From an uncultured Pseudomonadota bacterium (GTDB lineage Bacteria > Pseudomonadota > Gammaproteobacteria > Xanthomonadales > Ahniellaceae): DNA of 16,430 nucleotides. The notes below the pieces were generated by a model. The model was not told the DNA's origin, did not search any database, and saw only the letters and a list, made by a program, of their open reading frames with translations. Location: contig CALKUS010000049.1 of assembly GCA_937996755.1 (NCBI GenBank), forward strand, positions 1 to 16,430, given 5' to 3'. Below, in pieces: positions 1-10,677 of the stretch (positions within the stretch are counted from its first letter, which is position 1; each line of letters begins with the position of its first letter). The position numbers and the translations under genes are program-made.

Positions 1-11
1 TCTTCCGATCT
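1..11 (+). other. Illumina adapter remnant at the 5' end
   Basis: Bases 1-11 read TCTTCCGATCT, which is the 3' end of the standard Illumina TruSeq adapters. The other end of the window carries the reverse complement of the same adapter, so a chance match is unlikely. These bases are not genomic. They also create a false in-frame TAG at 11-13 across the junction with the wecB reading frame. Confidence 0.93.
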
Positions 12-13
12 AG

Positions 14-547
14 TTCCGCACGCTCGTCACGCTCACGCTGCATCGGCGCGAGAATTACGGCCGCGGCCTCGACACCGTGTGCGAGGCGATGCGCGAAGTG
101 CTCGACGACCGGCCCGACGTCGGCCTCGTGTGCCCCGTGCACCCGAACCCGACGGTCGGCGCGCGCGTGCGCCGCGTGCTGTCGGGCCACCATCGCGCGA
201 TCCTCACCGAGCCGATGCCCTATCGTCCGTTCCTGCGCCTGCTCGGCGAATCGACGCTCGTGGTGACGGATTCCGGCGGCATCCAGGAAGAAGCGCCGTA
301 CCTCGGCGTGCCCGCGCTCGTGGTGCGCGAGGAAACCGAACGGCCCGAGTGCCTCGCGACCGGTTTCGTGCGGCTCGTGCCGCCGCACCGCGATCGCCTG
401 CGCATGGAGATCGAGCGCGCGCTCGACCTGCCGCGACCGCGCGCCGTGCCGTTCGACGACCGCGCCCCGTTCGGCGACGGTCGCAGCGGCGCGCGCATCG
501 CTGCCATCCTCGCGCAGTCGCTCGCGCGCACGGCTGCCACGGCATGA
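14..547 (+). CDS. wecB: UDP-N-acetylglucosamine 2-epimerase (non-hydrolysing), C-terminal part
   Basis: This enzyme interconverts UDP-GlcNAc and UDP-ManNAc in the cytoplasm, supplying ManNAc-type sugars for O-antigen, capsule or enterobacterial-common-antigen-like polymers. Only the C-terminal half is present. The open frame continues upstream of the first ATG (77) to the adapter junction and encodes LHRRENYGRG, the hallmark motif holding a catalytic-region histidine. It then gives CPVHPNPTV and TDSGGIQEEAPYLGVP, the UDP-binding segment of the family. The family is usually about 370-390 aa and about 177 residues remain here. The 5' truncation comes from the end of the sequenced insert, and the TAG at 11-13 is partly adapter. 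The stop (545-547) overlaps the start of the next gene as ATGA, so the gene is probably part of a polysaccharide operon. Whether the product serves LPS or capsule cannot be told. Confidence 0.93.
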   Translation, partial: FRTLVTLTLHRRENYGRGLDTVCEAMREVLDDRPDVGLVCPVHPNPTVGARVRRVLSGHHRAILTEPMPYRPFLRLLGESTLVVTDSGGIQEEAPYLGVPALVVREETERPECLATGFVRLVPPHRDRLRMEIERALDLPRPRAVPFDDRAPFGDGRSGARIAAILAQSLARTAATA

Positions 548-1602
548 GCGCACGCAAGGCGTCTTCGCAGGCCGCGGCAAGGCTGCGCACGTGGCTGCTG
601 CGCGGCCCCGTTCAGCTGGCGCAGGGCGAGCACGCAGGCGGCATCGTCGGCAGCTTCGCGAGCGACGGCACGCCGGCCTACGTGTACGGCGAGATCACCG
701 GCTACTACCTGCACTGGCTCGCCGGCGCCGGCCGCGACAAGCGCGTTTCCGCGAATGCCGCCGCGGCGTGCGCATGGTCCGCGCGCTGGTTCGGGCGCGA
801 CCTGCCGGTGCCCACGCGCATCCACCTCGCGCCGGCCGCGCCCGACTGGCGGAACGACGCCGTGTTCCTGTTCGACCTCGCGATGCTCGCGCGCGGCATC
901 GCGGCAGCGACACGCGCGGCGCTCTGCGAGCCGACCGCGGCGTTGTCGCAGTCGCTCGGCCGCGAGGTTTCGCGGTTCCACTCGGGGGACGCGCTGCTGC
1001 CGTTGCGCCGCGTGCGCGAAGGCGCGGAGCTGCCCGATCGCTGGTCCACGCGCGACGACGATTTCCTGCTGAAGGCCGCGACGCGCGTGCTCGACTCGGC
1101 GCCGCCGGTCCACGTCGATCCCGCGATGCTCGAAGCGTGTCGCGCATTCGCCGACGAGCGCGCGCCGGGCGCGGCCGACGCCGACATCGGCATGCTGCAC
1201 CCGACGCTCTATTACCTCGAGGGTGTCGTCGCCGGCGATCGCCGGCACTGGCCCGGCGCGGCGAGCCTGCTCGCGCGCATCCTCGAACTGTGCGACGAGT
1301 CGTTCCAGCTCCCCGAGTCGCCACCCGCCGACGGGCCACGCCGCAGCGACGTCATCGCGCAGGCGTTGCGGCTCGGCGTGCTGTTGCGTGCGCACGGCGT
1401 CGAAGGCGCGCCCGCGCAGCCCGTGCTCGACGGCCTCGCGCGCACGCTCGCGGCGCGTGTCGCCGCCGACGGCTCGATCCCGTTCCGCACCGACCTGCCC
1501 GAGCGCCAGCCGAACGTCTGGTGCGCGATGTTCGCCGAACAGGCGCTCCGCTGGCACGGCGCACCGCAGGCGCACGCCTGCGATCCCGCGCTGCTCGTAT
1601 GA
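544..1602 (+). CDS. Uncharacterised protein of polysaccharide operon
   Basis: The predicted protein has 352 residues, starting MSARKASSQA at the ATG that overlaps the wecB stop. An upstream ATG at 79 stays open in this frame but lies inside wecB and is rejected. I see no signal peptide or membrane segment, so a cytoplasmic location is likely. Residues around 33-60 read GIVGSF...YGEITGYYLHWLA, and the C-terminal part has DGSIPF followed by NVWCAMFAEQALRW. These glycine- and aromatic-rich blocks, spaced along an Ala/Leu-rich helical chain, recall (alpha/alpha)-toroid proteins such as glycan epimerases, lyases or terpenoid-cyclase-like folds. That is an impression, not a family assignment. Its place between a sugar-nucleotide epimerase and a double glycosyltransferase, with ATGA overlaps on both sides, argues for a role in making or modifying the same glycan. 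No catalytic residues can be assigned. Confidence 0.8.
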   Translation: MSARKASSQAAARLRTWLLRGPVQLAQGEHAGGIVGSFASDGTPAYVYGEITGYYLHWLAGAGRDKRVSANAAAACAWSARWFGRDLPVPTRIHLAPAAPDWRNDAVFLFDLAMLARGIAAATRAALCEPTAALSQSLGREVSRFHSGDALLPLRRVREGAELPDRWSTRDDDFLLKAATRVLDSAPPVHVDPAMLEACRAFADERAPGAADADIGMLHPTLYYLEGVVAGDRRHWPGAASLLARILELCDESFQLPESPPADGPRRSDVIAQALRLGVLLRAHGVEGAPAQPVLDGLARTLAARVAADGSIPFRTDLPERQPNVWCAMFAEQALRWHGAPQAHACDPALLV

Positions 1603-3766
1603 CCGGAGCGCCGTCGCCTGCGGCGCGTTTGCGGTTCGTTCCGCTGCTCGCGGGGCTCGCCGTCGCTTCGGTGCTGTCGCGCTTCGCGGCGAAGCGCTGG
1701 CCGCGCATCGACCGCCGCGCGTGGCGGCCCGGCGTGAGCGTGCTGGTTCCCGAACGCGGCACGCCCGAGCTGCTCGCGGGCACGCTCGCGGCCGCGCGCG
1801 ACGCGCTGGCGCGCATCGACGAGCCCGGTGAGATCGTCGTCGTCGTGAACGGTGCGCCGCGCGCGGACTACGATGCGCTCGTCGCCGTGCATCCCGACGT
1901 CGCCTGGGCGTTCTTCGCCGAGCCGCTCGGCTTCAACGGTGCGGTGTCCGCCGGGCTCGCGCGCGTCACGCACGACTGGACCTACCTGCTCAACAGCGAC
2001 ATGCGCCTCGACCCCGACGCGCTGCGCAACCTGCTGCCGTGGCGACGCCCGGAAGTGTTCGCCGCGACCTCGCAGATCTTCTTCGCCGACGCATCGCGCC
2101 GGCGCGAGGAGACCGGCTGGTCCGACTACCACTGGGATCCGAAGCGCGCGGTCGTGTACGAGCGCGAGCCCGAGCCGCAGGGGATGGCGCGCGGCAACCT
2201 CTATCCGGGCGGCGGCTCCTCGCTGTGCCGTACCGACCTGCTGCGCCGCTACGTGCACGGGACGCGCGACTACGCGCCGTTCTACTGGGAGGACGCCGAG
2301 TGGGGCGTGCGCGCGTGGCGCGACGGTTACGAATGCGTGTTCGTCCCGGACTCGCAGGCCTGGCACCAGCATCGCGGCACGATCGCGAAGCTGTACGGCG
2401 CCGACGAGGTGGATCGCATCGTGCGCCGCAACGCACTGCTGTTCGACGTCCGCAACGGCTGGACCGGCCTCGCGCTGCGCGAGCTCGCCGGCACGCTCGC
2501 ACGCGAACCCGCGGCGACGCGGCGCGAGCTCGGCGGCATCGCGCTCGCGTGGCGCGCGTTCCGCAGCCGGCTTTCCGCGCGCGCGGCGCAGCGGCGCGGG
2601 ATCGACTATTTCCCGCTCGCGAGCGGCAAGTTCTATTCCTGTGGGAGCGACCCTGGTCGCGACCGCAGGCCGCGCGTCCTCCTCGTCAGCCCCTTCGCGC
2701 TGTTCCCGCCCGCGCACGGCGGCGGCCGGCGCGTCGCGGAGCTCGTGACGCGCCTGTCGCGCGACGTGGACTTCATCCTGCTCGGCGACGAGCGCTCGTT
2801 GTACACGCGCGCCGCCGAACCGTGGCTCGCGCACTGCCGCGCCGCGCACCTCGTCGAGGGCCGCGGCGACAAGCCGGGCGAGGCACCGCTCGACCTGCCT
2901 GCGCGCATCGTGCGCCACGCGCATCCGAAGCTGCGCGCCGAGTTGCGCCGGCTGCTCGCGACGTACCAACCCGACGTCGTGCAGGTGGAATTCATGGAGC
3001 TCGCGGCGCTCGCGAACGAGCGGACGGGCCGCGAGCGCTGGCTGCTCGCGCTGCACGACGTCTACCTCGACGGCAGCGCTTACGACGCCACGCAGCTCGC
3101 GCTCATGCGCGCGTTCGATGCGCGCACCGTGTGTTCCGCCGAAGACGCCGCGCTGCTGCACATGGACGGCACCACGCTCGTGCCGAACGGCGCGCCCGAC
3201 CGGCTTGCGTCCTGCGCGCCCTCGCCCGCCGCGCCGCACGTGCTGTTCATGGGCCCGTTCCGCTACGCACAGAACCGCGACGGCATCGCGCGCTTCATCG
3301 ACGATGCGTGGCCCGCGATCCGTGCCGCCGTGCCCGATGCGCGCGTGCGCATCCTCGGCGGCGTCGAATCCGCGCAGGTACGCGACGAGCCGCGCTGGCG
3401 GCTGCCCGGCGTCGAGCTCGTGTCGGAGTTCGTCGATCCCGCGCCCGAGCTCGCGCGCGCGGCGCTCACGATCAACCCGCAGCTCGAGATCCGCGGCTCG
3501 GCGCTCAAGGTCGTCGAGTCGCTGCTCGCGGGTCGCGTGTGCGTGAGCACGCGCGACGGCGCGCGCGGCTTCGCAGACGCCGGCCTCGGCGGACTCGTGC
3601 TCGCCGCCGACGTGGCCGCGATGGCCGAGCCGGTGGCACGGCTGCTCGCCGACGTCGCGGCGCGCCACGCGATCGAGAAGCCCGATGCCGCGCGCATCGC
3701 GCCGTTCACGTGGGACGGCATCGCAGCACGGCAGCTCGACCTCTATCGCAACCTCATGGCCCGAAA

Positions 3767-3770
<4 letters not shown>
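1599..3770 (+). CDS. Two-domain glycosyltransferase (GT2-GT4 fusion)
   Basis: The 723-aa protein carries two glycosyltransferase domains and probably adds two successive sugars to a surface polysaccharide. After a short hydrophobic stretch (about residues 12-29), the GT2 domain begins at PGVSVLVPERGT (44). It has NSDM (132-135) in place of the usual DxD metal motif and WEDAEWGVRAW (230-240), the ED motif expected to supply the catalytic base. HQHRGT follows at 257-262. The GT4 domain begins near residue 358 with RPRVLLVSPFALFPP and an HGGGRR loop. It continues with VLFMGPFRYAQNRDG and ends with SALKVVESLLAGRVCVST, the donor-binding signature of GT4 enzymes. The linker (about 347-357) is encoded by a REP-like sequence. 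The start overlaps the preceding stop and the stop overlaps the next start (ATGA both times). Donor and acceptor sugars cannot be inferred. Confidence 0.9.
2638..2666 (+). repeat. REP-like palindrome inside the glycosyltransferase gene
   Basis: The sequence CCTGTGGGAG followed by GCGACC-CT-GGTCGC and GACCG matches the layout of the short REP elements scattered between genes in xanthomonads and pseudomonads: a GTRGGAG head, then a short perfect stem-loop. The stem here is 6 bp (2647-2652 with 2655-2660) with a 2-base loop. It lies in frame and encodes SCGSDPGRDR at about residues 347-356, exactly between the GT2 and GT4 domains. Family membership rests on recalled consensus and was not checked by search. 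Confidence 0.6.
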
Positions 3771-6485
<2,715 letters not shown>

Positions 6486-6496
6486 GTCGCGCGTCG

Positions 6497-6518
6497 AGCG
6501 GTCGCCTCAGCGACCGCT
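6497..6518. terminator. Stem-loop downstream of parE
   Basis: A perfect 9-bp stem (AGCGGTCGC / GCGACCGCT) with the tetraloop CTCA starts 11 bases past the parE stop. parE and hutG converge here, so it may serve as a shared transcript end. No T-run follows on either strand, so Rho-independent termination is not demonstrated. Confidence 0.45.
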
Positions 6519-6573
6519 GCGCCACCCACGCTGAAGACAGGGATGTCTGAAGGGTCGTCCCGACGAGGCGAAT

Positions 6574-6593
6574 CGGCGCCACGGACGGCGCCG
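6574..6593. terminator. Second stem-loop between parE and hutG
   Basis: CGGCGCC and GGCGCCG form a perfect 7-bp stem around a 6-base loop, 8 bases past the end of hutG on the minus strand. With the hairpin at 6497-6518 it frames the 116-base convergent spacer, one stem-loop near each gene end. It may protect the 3' end of the hutG message or end transcription. Confidence 0.35.
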
Positions 6594-6601
6594 GCGACGC
6601 G

Positions 6602-7396
6602 CTACCCGAACGCCGCTTCCAGCAGCCGTCGCACGAGCGCCTGCACCGCCGCCGCGCGCCCCGGCAGGAACGCGAAGCTGTCCTCGTTCATGTAGTTGAC
6701 CTGCGCGAGCTCGAGTTGCACGGCCTCGACGCCGGAATCCGGTTGCCCGTAGTGGCGCGTGATGTAGCCGCCCTTGAAGCGGCCGTTCACGACGTGCGTG
6801 AACGCGTCCTGCGCGGCCAGCACGTCGGCGAGGCGCTGCTGCAGCGCCATCGTCGCGCTGCGACCGTCGGCCGTGCCGAGGTTGAAGTCGGGCAGGCGTC
6901 CCGCGAAGAACAGCGGCACTTCGCTGCGAATCGAGTGCGCATCCCACAGCACGACGCGGCCGTGCGCGGCGCGCAGCCGCTCGAGCTCGGCCGCGATCGC
7001 ATCGTGGTACGGCTGCCAGTACAGCCGCACGCGGCCCGCGATTTCCTCCGTCACCGGTTCGGCGCCCTCGACGTAGATCGGGTCGTTGCCGAACGTGATG
7101 GTCGGCACGAGCCCGGTCTCGGCGCGGCCCGGGTACAGCGCGGCGCCGTCGGTCGGACGGTTGAGGTCCACGACGTAGCGCGAGTACTTCGGCACGATGA
7201 CCGAGGCGCCGAGCTCGCGCGCGAACTCGTACAGCCTGGCGACGTGCCAGTCGGTGTCGGGCAGGCGCTGCGCGTGCTCGGTCATGCGCGCCGCGAGCGT
7301 CGGCGGCAGCGCCGTGCCGTCGTGCGGGCAGCTCACGAGCAGCGGCACCGTGCCCTGGTGCAGCGTGTACGTGTCGGTGGGGATTTCGCTGCTCAT
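6602..7396 (-). CDS. hutG: N-formylglutamate deformylase
   Basis: HutG hydrolyses N-formyl-L-glutamate to formate and glutamate, the last step of one histidine-degradation route. The 264-aa length fits the family. The characteristic blocks are all present: VSCPHDGTALP (21-31, probable metal ligand His25), SRYVVDLNRPTDG (72-84), WDAHSIRSEVPLFFAGRLPDFNLG (151-174) and NGRFKGGYITRHYGQP (204-219). The frame stays open far upstream to 7675, but that extension is a shadow of the hydrolase gene. The start chosen is the ATG 7 bases past that gene's stop, giving MSSEIPTDTY. The Shine-Dalgarno is weak, so translation may be coupled. hutH, hutU, hutI and hutF are absent nearby. The gene follows an amino acid dehydrogenase and a serine hydrolase, so it may act in general N-formyl amino acid salvage here. 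Confidence 0.92.
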   Translation of the reverse strand: MSSEIPTDTYTLHQGTVPLLVSCPHDGTALPPTLAARMTEHAQRLPDTDWHVARLYEFARELGASVIVPKYSRYVVDLNRPTDGAALYPGRAETGLVPTITFGNDPIYVEGAEPVTEEIAGRVRLYWQPYHDAIAAELERLRAAHGRVVLWDAHSIRSEVPLFFAGRLPDFNLGTADGRSATMALQQRLADVLAAQDAFTHVVNGRFKGGYITRHYGQPDSGVEAVQLELAQVNYMNEDSFAFLPGRAAAVQALVRRLLEAAFG

Positions 7397-7403
7397 CGCG
7401 CGA

Positions 7404-9200
7404 TTACTTGACCGAGGACTCCGCCGCGACCGGCACCGACAGCACGCTCTGGTGCTCCGAGTCGTGGTACAGCGTGACGTTGACGGTGCGTGCGTCCTTC
7501 GCCGTCTCCTGTGCGACCACGCCGCCGCTGTTGTAGTTCTTCTGGTCGAATGGCGTGTTGATCGGGCCCACGACGAGGCGCAGCCGGCTGCCGGCCGCGA
7601 TGCGACGCGCGCTGAAGTTGAACCGGTCGAACTCGTAGCGCTCGATCGCGCCCGGCGCCGCGAGCTTCGGCGCACGCTCGCCTTCGCGGTAACGCGCGCG
7701 CATGCGGTCGCCGGCGAGCGCGATCGCCGAGCCGTCCTTGCGCACTTCCCACACCTGCACGTCGAAGTCGGTATCGGGCTGGTCGATCGCGATGAACGCG
7801 GTGAAGCGGAAGAACCCCGCGATGTCGGTGTCGCGCTCGAACGGCGCGGAGTGGTAGACGAGCGAGCGGCCGCGGTTCAGCAGCGCGCTGCGCTGGTCGG
7901 TGAGCCCGGGCGCGTCGCTGCCGTCGGCGAGTGCGGCCGGCCCGACGTCCATCGGGTCGTAGACGTAACGGTCGAAGGCGGACTCGCTCGCGCGGAGCGC
8001 GCCGAGCGTGCCGCTCGTGTACACGTCGTTCGCCTCGCCGTGCGAATCGAGGTTCATCGCGAGTCGATCGGACGTGATCGCCTCGAGCGTCGGCGCGTAG
8101 CGCCATTCCTCCGCGCCGGCGAGGTACCAGGCGACGGGCGCCTTCAGGAACTCCGGCTTCGCGCCGGCCTTCATCGTCCAGTCGTACCACTGGCGATGCA
8201 GGTCGTTCAGGTCGAGCAGGCTCGCGGGCCCGAACTTCAGGCCGGCGAACTCCGCCTGCGGCGTGCGCGTGCCGGCATGGTCCCACGGCCCGATGACGAG
8301 GTAGTGGCGCTGCTTCGCGGCATCGCTGCCGTGCGCGAAGTGGTTGCGATAGTGCGCGAACGCGCCTGCCTGGTCGCCGTCGTACTGGCCCGTGATCGTG
8401 AGGATCGGCAGGTCGAGCTTCGCGTACTGCGCGGTGGTCGGGTTGTACGCGTCCCAGTACGCATCGGGCTCGGGATGCGCGATCCACGACTGGAAGTGCT
8501 TCGACGGCACGCCGGCGAGCGTGTCGAGCTGCGCGAACGGCAGGTGCCCGAGGTACAGCCGCTTGAAGACGGACGTCCAGAGCCTGTCGTCGCCGAACAG
8601 CTTGTCCTGCGCCGCGTGGCCGGCCACGAGCGTGAGCCACTGCACGTCGTACGCGTAGAACATGTTGCGCGCCATCGGGAAGTCGACGCCCGCGTACGGC
8701 GACGCGACGGGAACGATCGTGGCGAGGTGCGGCGGGAACTCCTTCGCCGTCGCCCACTGGTCGTAGCCCGCGTAGGAACCGCCCCACATCGCGACCTTGC
8801 CGTTGCAGAACGGCTGCTTCGCGAGCCACTCCACGGCGTCGTGGCCGTCGCGCGCTTCCTGCAGCAGCGGCGTGAACTCGCCCTGCGAGTTGCCGCGACC
8901 GCGAACGTCGATCGACAGGAACCGGTAGCCGTGCGACGCGAAGTACATGCCGCGGTCGTGGTAGTTCTGCGCGATGTACGGCGTGAGCGTGAACACGCAT
9001 GGCTTCGCGGTGTCGTCGCCGGCCGCGCGATACAGCGTGGCGTTGAGCTCGACGCCGTCGCGCATCGGCACGCGCACGCCCCACTGGATCGCCACGTCCG
9101 GCGTCGGCGCGGGAGACGGAGCGGGCGTCGGCGCCTGCGCGGACGCGAGCAGCGGGAGCGCAGTGAGCGCGGCCGCGAGGCACGCACGGATCGTGGTCAT
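7404..9200 (-). CDS. Secreted CocE/NonD family hydrolase (X-Pro dipeptidyl-peptidase S15-like)
   Basis: The 598-aa protein belongs to the alpha/beta-hydrolase family that includes cocaine esterase, glutaryl-7-ACA acylase and X-prolyl dipeptidyl-peptidase. It should cleave an ester or amide bond through a Ser-Asp-His triad. A signal peptide (residues 1-22, ending ASA) is followed by a Pro/Ala-rich spacer (23-35), so the mature enzyme is periplasmic or secreted. The catalytic domain starts at VRVPMRDGVELNATLY. RGRGNSQGEF (101-109) is typical of the family, the nucleophile is Ser142 in GGSYAG, the likely acid is Asp274 in GQYDGDQ, and the histidine is His308 in GPWDHAG. The C-terminal part is a jelly-roll lid of the PF08530 type. 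A good ribosome site (AAGGA, 7 bases from the ATG) overlaps the end of the upstream dadA-like gene. Substrate unknown: peptide, acyl-amino acid or beta-lactam side chain are all possible. Confidence 0.9.
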   Translation of the reverse strand: MTTIRACLAAALTALPLLASAQAPTPAPSPAPTPDVAIQWGVRVPMRDGVELNATLYRAAGDDTAKPCVFTLTPYIAQNYHDRGMYFASHGYRFLSIDVRGRGNSQGEFTPLLQEARDGHDAVEWLAKQPFCNGKVAMWGGSYAGYDQWATAKEFPPHLATIVPVASPYAGVDFPMARNMFYAYDVQWLTLVAGHAAQDKLFGDDRLWTSVFKRLYLGHLPFAQLDTLAGVPSKHFQSWIAHPEPDAYWDAYNPTTAQYAKLDLPILTITGQYDGDQAGAFAHYRNHFAHGSDAAKQRHYLVIGPWDHAGTRTPQAEFAGLKFGPASLLDLNDLHRQWYDWTMKAGAKPEFLKAPVAWYLAGAEEWRYAPTLEAITSDRLAMNLDSHGEANDVYTSGTLGALRASESAFDRYVYDPMDVGPAALADGSDAPGLTDQRSALLNRGRSLVYHSAPFERDTDIAGFFRFTAFIAIDQPDTDFDVQVWEVRKDGSAIALAGDRMRARYREGERAPKLAAPGAIERYEFDRFNFSARRIAAGSRLRLVVGPINTPFDQKNYNSGGVVAQETAKDARTVNVTLYHDSEHQSVLSVPVAAESSVK

Positions 9201-9213
9201 CGGGGTTTCCTTT

Positions 9214-10467
9214 TCAGAGCGAGAACCGGTGCGGATCGTAGGGTGCGAGGTCGCGCGACGGGCGCCGCCCCGCGACGATGTCGGTGACGAGCTCGGCGGT
9301 CACGGGCGAAAGGCTGACGCCGAGCATGCCGTGGCCGGTCGCGAACACGAGGTTCCTCCAGCGGCGCGAGCGGCCGATGATGGGCATGTCGTCGTGCGTC
9401 ATGGGACGCCAGCCGTACCATTCTTCCTGGCGCATCGGGCCGACGGGATCGCGCAGGTATTCGCCGGCGGCGCGCACGAGCGCGTCGAGGCGCGTGCGAT
9501 TGAGCGATGAGTCGTAGCCCGAGAACTCCATCGTGCTGCCGAGGCGAAAACCGTCCTTCCACGCCGTCACGCAGACGCTGCGTTCCTTGAGCACCACCGG
9601 CGTCGCGGGGCAGATCGCGGGGCGCTCGAACGTGATCGAGTAGCCCTTGCCCGGCTGGATCGGCACGCGCAGGCCGAGCAGACGAGCCATCGCGGGCGTC
9701 CATGCGCCGAGCGCGAACACGATGTCCTTCGCGCACAGCTCGCCGGCCGTCGTGTGCACGACGTCGATCCGGTCGCCGCTCGTGTCGAATGCGGTCGCCG
9801 CGCGGTGCTCGTGGAATTCGACGCCGGCATCGCGCGCGACGCGCGCCAGCTCCGCCGCGTAGCGATCGGGGCGCAGGTGCGCGTCGCCGGGATAGAAGTA
9901 ACCGCCGACGATCGAATCGTTGAGCGCCGGCTCGCGTGCGCGGCACTGCGCGCCGTCCCAGACCTCGGCGGGCATGTCGATCTCGCGCAGCGCGTCGACC
10001 AGCCAGCGCGACTCGGCCATCTGCGCGGCATCGCGGAACACGTTGAGGGTGCCGCGCTCCTCGAAGCCGCAGTCCAATTGCTCGCGTGCCACCCATTCGG
10101 CGAGCAGCTCGCGCGAGCGCCGCAGCAGCTCGCCTTTCGTGCGCGTGACGGCCTTGAAGTGCACCCAGTTGCAGCGCCGCGAGAAGCGCAGCAGCCACAA
10201 CATGAGCTCGAGGTCGAGGCGCGGCTTCAGGTAGAACGGCGCGTCGGCCTGCCACATCCACTTCAGCGCCTTGCCGATGAGCCCGGGCATGGCCAGCGGC
10301 ATGGCATGGCTCGGCGTGATCGTCCCGCAGTTGCCGTGCGACGTCGCGCCGCCGAGCGTGCTCTTTTCGAGCACCGTGACGGAACGGCCGTCGCGGCGCA
10401 GCGCGAGTGCGCAAGCCAGGCCGATGACGCCGCCGCCGAGGACGATCACATCACGATCGGTTCTCAT
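9214..10467 (-). CDS. dadA: FAD-dependent D-amino acid dehydrogenase family protein
   Basis: The 417-aa protein belongs to the DAO family, close to the small subunit of D-amino acid dehydrogenase and to D-hydroxyproline dehydrogenases. Such enzymes oxidise amino acids to 2-oxo or imino acids and pass electrons to the respiratory chain. The Rossmann motif VIVLGGGVIGLACALAL lies at residues 7-23, with the FAD-ribose acid at the end of the next strand (VTVLEK, E34). SHGNCGTITPSHA (43-55) is typical of DadA-like enzymes. The C-terminal FAD contact VFATGHGMLGVSLSP is also present. It leads an operon with the secreted hydrolase (13-base gap) and hutG. No alanine racemase (dadX) or hydroxyproline epimerase is visible, so the true substrate (D-alanine, D-hydroxyproline or another) is unsettled and the symbol denotes the family only. 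The start has no Shine-Dalgarno and may be leaderless. Confidence 0.85.
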   Translation of the reverse strand: MRTDRDVIVLGGGVIGLACALALRRDGRSVTVLEKSTLGGATSHGNCGTITPSHAMPLAMPGLIGKALKWMWQADAPFYLKPRLDLELMLWLLRFSRRCNWVHFKAVTRTKGELLRRSRELLAEWVAREQLDCGFEERGTLNVFRDAAQMAESRWLVDALREIDMPAEVWDGAQCRAREPALNDSIVGGYFYPGDAHLRPDRYAAELARVARDAGVEFHEHRAATAFDTSGDRIDVVHTTAGELCAKDIVFALGAWTPAMARLLGLRVPIQPGKGYSITFERPAICPATPVVLKERSVCVTAWKDGFRLGSTMEFSGYDSSLNRTRLDALVRAAGEYLRDPVGPMRQEEWYGWRPMTHDDMPIIGRSRRWRNLVFATGHGMLGVSLSPVTAELVTDIVAGRRPSRDLAPYDPHRFSL

Positions 10468-10473
10468 CGCCGC

Positions 10474-10479
10474 ATTGTA
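10474..10479 (-). promoter_or_regulatory. Possible -10 box of the dadA-like operon
   Basis: On the minus strand TACAAT matches the sigma-70 -10 consensus at five of six bases. It ends 6 bases before the ATG at 10467, so transcription would begin at or next to the A of the start codon and give a leaderless message. This fits the absence of a ribosome site. No convincing -35 box is seen 16-18 bases upstream, so the call is tentative. Confidence 0.35.
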
Positions 10480-10663
10480 CGGGGCCTTCCGGGCCCGACG
10501 CCGCCCTGCGGCGCCGGCGAGCGAACGGCGTCATGGCCGTGAACGCGCGTGCGCGCAGGAAACGATAGGTGGAAATTCGATCCGACCCCACTACGATCAC
10601 GGAACCGCCGGGGCCCGCCGCGGGGACGAGAGTCCCTTCCATCACGAGGCGGAGCGGCAAAAC

Positions 10664-10669
10664 GGGGAG
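10664..10669 (+). promoter_or_regulatory. Ribosome binding site deciding the start of the secreted protein
   Basis: GGGGAG lies 8 bases before the ATG at 10678, and the protein then starts with a clean signal peptide. This selects 10678 over the in-frame ATG at 10549, which would add 43 charged residues ahead of the signal peptide. The divergent 210-base spacer shows no other clear regulatory site. Confidence 0.6.
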
Positions 10670-10677
10670 TCACGATC

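Noticed and set aside
11..13. In-frame TAG at the start of wecB, suggesting a pseudogene or short ORF
   Set aside because: The first base of the codon belongs to the adapter, and the downstream frame is intact wecB.
7197..9287. 696-aa plus-strand open frame across hutG and the hydrolase gene
   Set aside because: It is antisense to two well-recognised enzymes and has low-complexity Arg/Val content. It also spans the hutG-hydrolase gene boundary.
10569..10597. Possible promoter (GTGGAA, 17-base gap, TACGAT) for the secreted protein gene
   Set aside because: The -35 hexamer matches consensus at only three of six bases and no supporting feature is present.
10549..10677. Upstream start for the secreted protein, adding 43 residues
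   Set aside because: The extension is charged and would bury the signal peptide. The ATG at 10678 has a GGGGAG site 8 bases upstream.
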